This document shows positions 56,558-64,000 of a stretch of DNA of 64,000 nt, piece by piece (position 1 is the stretch's first letter; every line of letters begins with the position of its first letter). The notes beneath the pieces were generated by a model. That model worked only from the letters and a program-made list of their open reading frames with translations. It did no database searches and was not told the DNA's origin. The position numbers and the translations under genes are program-made. Origin of the DNA: Roseovarius sp. THAF9 (GTDB lineage Bacteria; Pseudomonadota; Alphaproteobacteria; Rhodobacterales; Rhodobacteraceae); NCBI RefSeq assembly GCF_009363715.1, contig NZ_CP045404.1:3502001-3566000 (forward strand), given 5' to 3'.

Positions 56558-58936
56558 ATGTGCACAATTTGCAGGCTGACCCAGACATTCGATCCGATGC
56601 GCCACGACCCCGGCGTTCTGACCCCGGAATGGCCCCTCGCAGCGCTGATCTCGGAAAGCTTCGATGCCTCCGCAGGCACATTCACGAGCTACACCATGTC
56701 GGTCGGCGACACGTTCAACGGATCAATCGCCTCGGGCACGGATCAGGACTGGATCGCAATCGACCTGACGCAGGGCGATGCCTATCAGATCTCGCTCACC
56801 GGCATCACACTGAGCGATCCGTATCTTGCCATCTACGACGACACGGGAAACCTTGTCACCCTCAACGACGATGTAAGTTATCCAAGCAATCTGAACTCGG
56901 AATTGGTGTTCACGGCAAGCTATACCGGCACCTACTATATCGAGGCCGACGCCTATAGCACCGAGACCGGCAGCTATCGTGTCAGCGTCCAGGAGACAAC
57001 ACCGCCACTGCCGCCGTCAGTGGCTACATACGACCAGCTCGCCGATTACCTGATCGTCGGCGAGGGCCTCTATCCTGTCACGTTCTCGGCTGCGCAGGCC
57101 GCCGCGATCACCGTCGACATCTCGGGTCTGACGGCGGTGGGTCAGCAAATGGCGCGTTGGGCGATGGATGCCTGGGAAATGGTGGCTGACGTCAATTTCG
57201 TGATCCAGAGCGATGGCACGCAAGGAAACGAGATGATCACCGTCGATGACGAGGATCCTGGCGCGTTCGCGTTCTTCCCGAACTCGGGATCGACAAGCAC
57301 CAACATGGGCGACAACACCGATGGCGTGGAACTGAACGTCAACAGCAGCTGGTTCAACAGTCAGGGCACGACGCTCGACAGCTATTCATTCCAGACTTTC
57401 GTGCATGAGTTCGGTCATGCGCTTGGCCTGAACCACCAAGGCGACTACAACTTCAACGGCCAGCCCATCAACTATTCCGACAGCGCCACCTTCGCGAATG
57501 ACAGCTGGCACTTGTCAGTGATGTCGTATTTCAGCCAGACCGAAAATCCGACGCAACCGGCCAGCTTTGCCTACACGGCGGGTCCCATGATGGTCGACAT
57601 TCTGGCGATCCAGCGGATGTATGGTGCCCCAGGCGCAAACGGCGTGACCGCAGGCGACACAACCTTCGGCTTGAACTCGAATATCGGCAACTATCTGGAC
57701 GATCTGTTCAACGTGCTGGCCACCGGCAGGACAGGTCCGAATACTGACGGCACACCCATGGCCTTTACCTTGTATGATCAGGGCGGCACCGACACGCTTG
57801 ACCTAAGTTTTCTGGGCAACGGAAGAGCGGCCAACGTCAACCTGCAAGGCGGAGAATTCTCGGATATCGGTAGCCGGATCGGCCAGATCGGTATCGCGGT
57901 CGGAACGGTCATCGAGAACCTCGTGACTGGTGCCGGCAACGACACAATCACCGGCAACGAAGCAGCCAATTCCATTATCGCCAGCGCGGGTCAGGACAGC
58001 GTGAATGGCGGGGACGGAAACGACACGATCCAGGGCGGAAGCGGGTTCGACACGATCGAAGGCGGCGATGGCAATGACGAGTTGGAGGGTGGAGACCTCG
58101 CTGACTTCCTGAGCGGTGGCAACGACCAGGACCACCTTGATGGCGGCGACGGCGCGGATCAGATCCATGGTGACGCAGGCAACGACACGCTGCTTGGCGG
58201 ATCGGGTGCGGACCGTCTCTTTGGCGGGGACGGCGACGACTGGATCGACGCAGGTTTCAACTTCGGCACGTCTGTTGACGGCGTCGAAGGCGGCGCTGGC
58301 AACGACACGATCTTCGGCGGCGTCGGCTTTGACCTCTTGCAGGGCGGCATCGGCGATGACGAGATCCATGGCGGCGCCCAGGCCGACAACATTTACGGCG
58401 AAGACGGCAACGACACGCTGAACGGCGAAGCCGGCTTTGACCGGCTGTTCGGCGGCGCCGGGGACGACCTGCTGGAAGACTACGAAGGTTTCGGCGGCCA
58501 GTTCGGCGGCTCGGGCAACGATACGATGCGCGGTGGCGATGACAGTACCACCTTCTTCGGCCAGATCGGCAATGACCTGATCGAGGCGGGCGGCGGCGAC
58601 GATCGCATCGGCGCGAATGCCGGCTTTGACACGATCGACGGCGGCGCGGGCAACGACCTGATGTTCGGGGATTTCAACGCCGACACCTTCGTCTTCCAGG
58701 ACGGCCACGGTGTGGACACGGTGGGCGACTTCGATGCGCTGAACACGTTCGAGAAGATCGACCTTCAGGCGGTCACCTCGATCACGTCGCTGGCGGATCT
58801 GAACCTGGGTTCGACCACAAGCGGCGCGGCCACGCAAGCGGGCGCCAATGTCGAGATCGACACCGGAAACGGCAACCTGATCATCCTCAACGGCGTGTCC
58901 CTCAGCGACCTAGATGCCAGCGACTTCATCTTCTGA
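56558..58936 (+). CDS. Serralysin-like RTX metalloprotease
   Basis: A 792-residue secreted protease. Residues about 35-147 form a pre-peptidase C-terminal-like beta domain (SASGTFTSYTMSVGDTFNGSIASGTDQDW). The metzincin domain has the zinc motif HEFGHALGLNH with His283, His287 and His293 and catalytic Glu284, and a Met-turn SVMSYFS at Met322. About ten GGxGxDxxx calcium-binding nonapeptides follow (roughly 470-720), then a peptidase M10 C-terminal domain ending DLDASDFIF. There is no N-terminal signal peptide, as expected for type I export. The N-terminus MCTICRLTQTFDP holds an unusual CxxC. Its 3' 834 bases are nearly identical to those of the next gene. Confidence 0.94.
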   Translation: MCTICRLTQTFDPMRHDPGVLTPEWPLAALISESFDASAGTFTSYTMSVGDTFNGSIASGTDQDWIAIDLTQGDAYQISLTGITLSDPYLAIYDDTGNLVTLNDDVSYPSNLNSELVFTASYTGTYYIEADAYSTETGSYRVSVQETTPPLPPSVATYDQLADYLIVGEGLYPVTFSAAQAAAITVDISGLTAVGQQMARWAMDAWEMVADVNFVIQSDGTQGNEMITVDDEDPGAFAFFPNSGSTSTNMGDNTDGVELNVNSSWFNSQGTTLDSYSFQTFVHEFGHALGLNHQGDYNFNGQPINYSDSATFANDSWHLSVMSYFSQTENPTQPASFAYTAGPMMVDILAIQRMYGAPGANGVTAGDTTFGLNSNIGNYLDDLFNVLATGRTGPNTDGTPMAFTLYDQGGTDTLDLSFLGNGRAANVNLQGGEFSDIGSRIGQIGIAVGTVIENLVTGAGNDTITGNEAANSIIASAGQDSVNGGDGNDTIQGGSGFDTIEGGDGNDELEGGDLADFLSGGNDQDHLDGGDGADQIHGDAGNDTLLGGSGADRLFGGDGDDWIDAGFNFGTSVDGVEGGAGNDTIFGGVGFDLLQGGIGDDEIHGGAQADNIYGEDGNDTLNGEAGFDRLFGGAGDDLLEDYEGFGGQFGGSGNDTMRGGDDSTTFFGQIGNDLIEAGGGDDRIGANAGFDTIDGGAGNDLMFGDFNADTFVFQDGHGVDTVGDFDALNTFEKIDLQAVTSITSLADLNLGSTTSGAATQAGANVEIDTGNGNLIILNGVSLSDLDASDFIF
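58103..58936 (+). repeat. Duplicated 3' segment, copy 1 (RTX C-terminal region)
   Basis: This segment matches 60940-61773 at a constant offset of 2837 bases. I count about 19 differences over 834 bases. The first 447 bases (58103-58549) are identical; a patch of 83 bases (58550-58632) has 16 differences, mostly at wobble positions; 58633-58891 (259 bases) is again identical. Confidence 0.9.
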
Positions 58937-59073
58937 TCGCAAGCGCATCACATACTGCAACGTATTGTTGAAAATGCGCTACAGGTGGATTTTCTTCGCC
59001 TAAAAACTTGTGCCGAACACAACCTCTTGTGTAGATGTCTTGATAGTTCTGGCTAATTTGATGGAGTGATCGC

Positions 59074-61773
59074 GTGACGCAAATCGACTTTCTTGGTACC
59101 AACAGCAGCTTTCTCGGGGACGCTTTTTTTGACAGTAACGACAGCCTCGATAGCCTTGACGTAATCAGTCCCCGAAACCAGGTCACCTCAACAATCGAAC
59201 TAGAAAACTCCGACACCGGGATCTTCACGACCATCACCGGGACAAACCTGCTCGTGAACTCCGCTGGTGACCCCGTTCAAGGCACGATCACGGGGTTCAG
59301 CTTCTCGCAGAACAATGTGGCACAGGCGACAGTCTCAGGCATCTCCTGGCCAATCACCACCCTCCTTCAGGCACTGCTCGATATCGAGGCGAACGATGAT
59401 CTGACCGGCTTGGCCGCGCTGTTCAACGCAGATGGTCCGATCACTTTCGACGCCAGCGCCGCGTCCGCCGCCTTCGGCTACGACATGTCAGAACTCGAGG
59501 ATCTGCTGGAGTTGATCACGCAGCCGATCACGGCGATCGGTACGTCAGGTGCCGACACTCTGATCGGAGGTCAGGGAAACGATTCACTTGATGGCGGTCT
59601 CGGCAACGACATTCTTTTCGGTTTCGATGGGAATGACACGATCAATCCCGGTGACAATAACGGCAATGGTGATACGATATATTCCAGCGCCGGGAATGAC
59701 ACGTTCGATTTGTCGGACATCGTGGACGGCTGGGTGCCGCTTGACTACACATTCTCCACATCGCCGATCACCGCTACAATCAACGGCCTAAATAACACTG
59801 GGTCCATCAATGCGGGCGTCGAAGGCACCGATACGATCATTGACGTGATCAACCCGCTCGCCTCCGGCTGGACGACCGGCGGCTTGCGCATCAACGGCAG
59901 CACCGGAGCGGACACGTTCAACGTGACTCTGGGCGACGAGCAATGGATGGATATTGTCGGCGAAGACGGCAATGACACCTTCAACCTGAACTTCACGGGC
60001 ACGGGTTACGCGCGGATATCTTATATCTTCAGCAATGGCGCGGTCACAGCGGACCTCACAGCCGGCACGATCACGCAGGACGGCTTTACCGACCAGCTCA
60101 ACCTGACAAGCACCGGAAACAATTTTTACGACATCGAGCTGCGGACAAGTGCCGGCAACGACTCACTTCTCGGCAGCGGCGATGACGAATCGTTCATCGT
60201 GCGCGGCGGCAACGACACGGTGGACGGAGGGGACGGTTTCGACCGCATCCGCTATGACCGCAGCGGCTATGATGCCGTCAGCGTGGACCTGACGACAGGT
60301 ACGGCGACAGGCACGTATTTCGGCGGACTCTTCACGGACACGCTCAGCAATATCGAGGTGGTACGCGGCTCAAGAAACGGCAACGACACACTCATTGGCA
60401 GCGCGGCTGACGAGGGTATCCATGGCCGCGGCGGCAATGATGGTATAGCCGGCGGCGCAGGCAACGATGTTCTGCTGGGTGAAGACGGCAATGACACGAT
60501 GGACGGCGGCGCCGGCGACGACGGCATGATCGGCGGCGCGGGCACCGACACCGCGGTGCTTGCTTCCTCTCAGTCCAGCGTCGTTATCACCCAGACCAAT
60601 GCAGGGTTCACGTTTAACGGATACACGTACGGCGGCAGCGGCTTGGTCGTCCGGGACAGCGACGGTGTCGATTTCATTTCCGACGACGTGGAATTCATCC
60701 AGTTCTCCGATGGCACGCTGACCTACGCACAGCTGGAATCTCTGGCCGGCATCACCGATCTTGGCACCGCGGGAGCGGACACACTTGACGGTGGGGAGAA
60801 TGGCGACTTCCTGGTCGGGTTCGGCGGCAATGATACGCTCAACGGCAACGGCGGCAACGACAGCCTGCTCGGCAGCGCCGGGTTCGACTCGATCTCTGGC
60901 GGCGACGGCAACGATACGCTTCTTGGCGAAAACCAGGCCGACTTCCTGAGCGGTGGCAACGACCAGGACCACCTTGATGGCGGCGACGGCGCGGATCAGA
61001 TCCATGGTGACGCAGGCAACGACACGCTGCTTGGCGGATCGGGTGCGGACCGTCTCTTTGGCGGGGACGGCGACGACTGGATCGACGCAGGTTTCAACTT
61101 CGGCACGTCTGTTGACGGCGTCGAAGGCGGCGCTGGCAACGACACGATCTTCGGCGGCGTCGGCTTTGACCTCTTGCAGGGCGGCATCGGCGATGACGAG
61201 ATCCATGGCGGCGCCCAGGCCGACAACATTTACGGCGAAGACGGCAACGACACGCTGAACGGCGAAGCCGGCTTTGACCGGCTGTTCGGCGGCGCCGGGG
61301 ACGACCTGCTGGAAGACTACGAAGGTTTCGGCGGCCAGTTCGGCGGCTCGGGCAACGATACGATGCGCGGTGGCGATGACAGTACCGCCTTCTTCGGCCA
61401 ACTGGGCAACGACATTATCGAAGCGGGCGGCGGCGACGATCGCATCGGCGGCAACGCAGGTTTCGACTTGATCGACGGCGGCGCGGGCAACGACCTGATG
61501 TTCGGGGATTTCAACGCCGACACCTTCGTCTTCCAGGACGGCCACGGTGTGGACACGGTGGGCGACTTCGATGCGCTGAACACGTTCGAGAAGATCGACC
61601 TTCAGGCGGTCACCTCGATCACGTCGCTGGCGGATCTGAACCTGGGTTCGACCACAAGCGGCGCGGCCACGCAAGCGGGCGCCAATGTCGAGATCGACAC
61701 CGGAAACGGCAACCTGATCATCCTCAACAACGTGTCCCTCAGCGACCTGGATGCCAGCGACTTCATCTTCTGA
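59074..61773 (+). CDS. RTX calcium-binding secreted protein (no protease domain seen)
   Basis: An 899-residue secreted protein. The N-terminal 150 residues (MTQIDFLGTNSSFLGDAFFD) match no domain I know. RTX blocks GGxGxDxxx occur near 168-210, 365-400, 445-490 and 560-800. The C-terminal third is nearly identical to that of the preceding protease and ends in the same DLDASDFIF. It has no zinc motif, so it may be an adhesin or a structural surface protein. The start is GTG at 59074 after GGAG. Its tandem position after the protease suggests a duplication of the RTX half or gene conversion between two secreted proteins. Confidence 0.9.
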   Translation: MTQIDFLGTNSSFLGDAFFDSNDSLDSLDVISPRNQVTSTIELENSDTGIFTTITGTNLLVNSAGDPVQGTITGFSFSQNNVAQATVSGISWPITTLLQALLDIEANDDLTGLAALFNADGPITFDASAASAAFGYDMSELEDLLELITQPITAIGTSGADTLIGGQGNDSLDGGLGNDILFGFDGNDTINPGDNNGNGDTIYSSAGNDTFDLSDIVDGWVPLDYTFSTSPITATINGLNNTGSINAGVEGTDTIIDVINPLASGWTTGGLRINGSTGADTFNVTLGDEQWMDIVGEDGNDTFNLNFTGTGYARISYIFSNGAVTADLTAGTITQDGFTDQLNLTSTGNNFYDIELRTSAGNDSLLGSGDDESFIVRGGNDTVDGGDGFDRIRYDRSGYDAVSVDLTTGTATGTYFGGLFTDTLSNIEVVRGSRNGNDTLIGSAADEGIHGRGGNDGIAGGAGNDVLLGEDGNDTMDGGAGDDGMIGGAGTDTAVLASSQSSVVITQTNAGFTFNGYTYGGSGLVVRDSDGVDFISDDVEFIQFSDGTLTYAQLESLAGITDLGTAGADTLDGGENGDFLVGFGGNDTLNGNGGNDSLLGSAGFDSISGGDGNDTLLGENQADFLSGGNDQDHLDGGDGADQIHGDAGNDTLLGGSGADRLFGGDGDDWIDAGFNFGTSVDGVEGGAGNDTIFGGVGFDLLQGGIGDDEIHGGAQADNIYGEDGNDTLNGEAGFDRLFGGAGDDLLEDYEGFGGQFGGSGNDTMRGGDDSTAFFGQLGNDIIEAGGGDDRIGGNAGFDLIDGGAGNDLMFGDFNADTFVFQDGHGVDTVGDFDALNTFEKIDLQAVTSITSLADLNLGSTTSGAATQAGANVEIDTGNGNLIILNNVSLSDLDASDFIF
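60940..61773 (+). repeat. Duplicated 3' segment, copy 2 (RTX C-terminal region)
   Basis: Partner of 58103-58936. The sharp left boundary falls within a coding RTX block (before it the two genes are unrelated), which argues for a recombination-derived tail. Confidence 0.9.
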
Positions 61774-61841
61774 TCGGCCCCTTTACCTCCCGGCGTAGTC
61801 GATATACGCTGGGCGGATAATCCTAAGGGACCTTTCGCACG

Positions 61842-62705
61842 ATGAACGAAAAGATCTTCGGCAAGCTTTTCCTCAGCATTGGCGCCATGAAGGCCGGAAC
61901 CACGTGGCTTTTTGCCGTTCTGGAACGAAACCCCGCGCTTCATTTCACGCTCGAGAAGGAAATCCACTACTTTTACCACAAGTACGTGAATGGCCGGCAC
62001 CTGAGCGAACGGCGCAGGCTACAGACGGCAAAGGACCGTTACCTTTTCCGGTTCGATCCCGAGCGGGCGAATATCGATCGGATTCGTGGCAATCTGCACT
62101 GGGTTGCCAACTACCTTCAGCGTCCGGTCGACGACTTCTGGTACCGCAACCTTTTTGATCTGCGCGATACGCAGGAATGGGCCTGCGACTTTTCCAATCT
62201 GCACTCTTTCGTCCCGGCAAAGGCATGGCCCCAGATTGCCGACAGCTGTGAGCAACTGCGCGTGCTCTACACCATGCGTCATCCGGTCAAGCGGCTCTGG
62301 AGCCATACGAAGTTTCATCTGCAGATGACGGGCGGCCTGCACCACCTTGAAGAGTGGGGACCAAGAGAGTTTGAAAATTTCGTGCGGACGCCGCATATCT
62401 GGAACAACGCCGAATATGGCGCGGTTCTGCGCAGGATGCGCGAGGGCCTTAAACCGGATCAGCGCAAGGTTATCTTCTACGAAGACCTGCATGCCGACCA
62501 GCGTGGCACGTTGGCGTCAATCGAGGATTTCCTGGGGATCACGCATTTCAACTATCCCCAGCCTTTGCTGGAACGCCGCTTCACCGAAAGCGTCAATCAT
62601 AGCATGCCGGATTACTTTCCCGGATTGTTCGCGGATGACATTGATCGGATCAAGCGCGAGATCGAGGCGGAAGGGTTCAAGTTGCCGGCGAATTGGCAAG
62701 GGTAA
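61842..62705 (+). CDS. Sulfotransferase family protein
   Basis: A 287-residue sulfotransferase. The 5'-phosphosulfate loop SIGAMKAGTTWLFAVL is at residues 12-27 and the 3'-phosphate region is YTMRHPVKRLWSHTKF. The closest type appears to be the heparan/Nod-factor-like group that sulfates glycans. ATG at 61842 follows AAGGGA. It is followed after 13 bases by a methyltransferase gene in a less GC-rich stretch, which suggests a polysaccharide-modifying cluster at the window edge. Substrate is unknown. Confidence 0.85.
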   Translation: MNEKIFGKLFLSIGAMKAGTTWLFAVLERNPALHFTLEKEIHYFYHKYVNGRHLSERRRLQTAKDRYLFRFDPERANIDRIRGNLHWVANYLQRPVDDFWYRNLFDLRDTQEWACDFSNLHSFVPAKAWPQIADSCEQLRVLYTMRHPVKRLWSHTKFHLQMTGGLHHLEEWGPREFENFVRTPHIWNNAEYGAVLRRMREGLKPDQRKVIFYEDLHADQRGTLASIEDFLGITHFNYPQPLLERRFTESVNHSMPDYFPGLFADDIDRIKREIEAEGFKLPANWQG

Positions 62706-62718
62706 AAAGGCGAAAGCA

Positions 62719-63456
62719 ATGACACAAGCTCACTTCAAGCAAGCAGTTGCTCAACTACATCGGAAATATCGGGCTTACCGAAATGATAATGTTCCGTTTC
62801 CAATCGAGTCTATTATTGCATGGTACAGTCTGTTTGCCGCTCAGGCGAACCTTGATGTTCGAGGTGATATCTTGGAAATGGGCGTCGAGCACGGTGGAAC
62901 AGCGTTTTTAGAAGCAGTCGCTCTTCGGGACGACGAGAACCTAGAACTTGTTGATCTGAAACAATCTCCGCGGTTCAAGGCGATGGCGGACACGCTACCT
63001 GAGAGTTTGTCGAAACGGATCCATTTCCACGAATGCTCAACACGCGCACGCGAGCTGGACGCTTTGACTGACCGAAGATTTCGCTTCATTCACATCGACG
63101 CCGGTCATTCGAAATCCGATGTTGTTCATGATATAAGACGCTTCTCTGGCGCGCTTTCTCCAGAGGGAATACTTTGCTGTGACGACGTATTTGAAATCCG
63201 TTGGCCCGGTGTAACGGAGGCAGTACTTCAAGAGATGCCTGCTACGGATCTAGTGCCCTTCCTTTTTGTTAACAGAAAGCTCTATTTCTGCTGCGCCTCA
63301 ATGTCCGAGAAGTACCGCCAAACATTAACCGATGCACTCCCTGATATTAAGGGTTTCGGTGATCTAAGACATTGGACGGAAACGATGTTGGAAGCCGATA
63401 CACTGATCTGGAAACAAATCCCCAGATCCGCTAATTTGGGCGACCTTATTCATTAG
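62719..63456 (+). CDS. Methyltransferase-24-type SAM-dependent enzyme
   Basis: A 245-residue protein of the Methyltransf_24 or cephalosporin-hydroxylase-like fold. GDILEMGVEHGGTAFLEAV near 48-66 is motif I and FIHIDAGHSKSDVVHDIRRFSGAL is the motif II/III region. ATG at 62719 directly follows the sulfotransferase gene. Codon use is distinctly lower in G+C than upstream (AT-ending codons are frequent), suggesting horizontal origin. The last 11 bases overlap the convergent next gene. Confidence 0.8.
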   Translation: MTQAHFKQAVAQLHRKYRAYRNDNVPFPIESIIAWYSLFAAQANLDVRGDILEMGVEHGGTAFLEAVALRDDENLELVDLKQSPRFKAMADTLPESLSKRIHFHECSTRARELDALTDRRFRFIHIDAGHSKSDVVHDIRRFSGALSPEGILCCDDVFEIRWPGVTEAVLQEMPATDLVPFLFVNRKLYFCCASMSEKYRQTLTDALPDIKGFGDLRHWTETMLEADTLIWKQIPRSANLGDLIH

Positions 63457-64000
63457 GTAACAGCATCCTTAACAATCGGGCAAAAATATCCTCAACCGCC
63501 GCTTCTCGATCTGTTAGCCGATAGTCCCGATTTCGAGGATTGCTCTGTAGGGTCCCTGTAAAGCCGAGGTCTTCCACGAAGTTGGACGCAACAGCTTCCG
63601 GAACCATCGCGCCTTCGACCATTGAAGCCGTCCAACGTAGGCTACCAGTACTTATGCTAGCGCGATTGCCATGCTGAACGCCGGGAAGCGAATAGAACCA
63701 TCCAGGCTTGTGTTGCATTGTCCCGGCATGACAAAGATAAGCGTGGCACGAAGCTATCTCATGCACGGAGTCAATTAAGGTCATTCCGGTTAAGTCTCTC
63801 AATTGAGCGCACTGTTTCCTTGGCAACGCTTCAGAAATTTGACCGATAAGGCGCTGTGCTCCAGAAATGCGTTCTTCAAAGGACAAGCGAACCGGATCGT
63901 AGATTGGGCGCGCAAAATCTTGCGGCAAGGAAAAACCATCTAGCAAGAAAACGGCATTTGGACAGCAATCAAGGAGCTTATTGATAATTAGCGCTAATAC
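63446..64000 (-). CDS. Unrecognised protein, cut by the window edge (possible glycan-related)
   Basis: The open frame runs to the right edge, so its start lies outside. About 184 residues are visible, ending in LLPNE. Distinct segments are AVFLLDGFSLPQDFARPIYDPV, SCHAYLCHAGTMQHKPGWFYSLPGVQHGN and FARLLRMLLPNE. I do not recognise a family with confidence; the HAGTMQHKPGWFYSLPG motif could fit a glycosyltransferase-type nucleotide loop, which is speculation. It shares the lower G+C content of the preceding methyltransferase gene. Confidence 0.6.
   Translation of the reverse strand, partial: VLALIINKLLDCCPNAVFLLDGFSLPQDFARPIYDPVRLSFEERISGAQRLIGQISEALPRKQCAQLRDLTGMTLIDSVHEIASCHAYLCHAGTMQHKPGWFYSLPGVQHGNRASISTGSLRWTASMVEGAMVPEAVASNFVEDLGFTGTLQSNPRNRDYRLTDREAAVEDIFARLLRMLLPNE

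Noticed and set aside
57950..61500. Regularly spaced repeated DNA motifs suggesting a CRISPR array
   Set aside because: The periodicity is the 27-base coding period of GGxGxDxxx repeats within long open frames; there are no unique spacers.
60370..61674. Long minus-strand frames opposite the RTX repeats, also at 57803-58837
   Set aside because: These mirror repetitive RTX coding and are duplicated with it; no start signals or homology.

Overview
The window is a high-GC chromosome segment from an alphaproteobacterium, almost certainly of the order Rhodobacterales (Roseobacter-type). I base this on the gene content: serralysin-like RTX proteins, a VPLPA-CTERM sorting tail, a cyanide-insensitive-type bd oxidase, an ArsJ arsenic operon, and FtsK next to a DapC-like aminotransferase. 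Coding density is about 90%. I saw no rRNA, tRNA, insertion sequence, prophage or CRISPR array. Region 1-19.6 kb is mainly housekeeping: a cut ExoD-like gene, ftsK, a DapC-like aminotransferase, an amidase, a UbiH-family hydroxylase, rsmD with a ferredoxin-reductase-type flavoprotein, a peroxiredoxin, an operon ridA-gdpD-FemAB-like-phhB, a type I secretion ABC/HlyD pair, mlaA-mlaC and a class A penicillin-binding protein. Region 19.9-33.4 kb holds glnK-amtB with an NtrC-like dyad upstream, a CPBP protease, accD-folC, a sugar-nucleotide-type dehydrogenase, a VOC protein, AMP nucleosidase, a universal stress protein, an AGCS symporter, a VPLPA-CTERM protein, a LOV histidine kinase and a Crp/Fnr-type regulator. 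Region 33.5-47.5 kb begins with a small sulfotransferase. It continues with a compact arsenate operon: a fused ArsR-ArsC gene, a GAPDH and ArsJ, each overlapping the next by 4 bases. ArsC would reduce arsenate, whereas GAPDH makes 1-arseno-3-phosphoglycerate for ArsJ to export, so the operon encodes two detoxification routes. HU, an EamA transporter, a methyltransferase, aroC, an orphan peptide-type binding protein, a gene-free segment that may encode a small RNA, a class III aminotransferase and cioAB follow. Region 47.5-64 kb has a hydantoinase A/B fusion, a DUF442-type phosphatase translationally coupled to a short DgoK-like protein, a four-gene TroABCD-type metal transporter, two RTX genes sharing an 834-bp 3' end that looks gene-converted, a sulfotransferase, and a less GC-rich end with a methyltransferase and an unrecognised cut gene. 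The RTX proteins lack N-terminal signals and share the same C-terminus, so the type I exporter about 41 kb away is the likely route out of the cell. The observations most worth following are the gene-converted RTX tails, the ArsR-ArsC fusion with an internal ribosome site, the promoter-plus-terminator unit without a convincing gene near 42.9-43.2 kb, the 21-bp direct repeats before the orphan binding protein, and a family of intergenic hairpin repeats.
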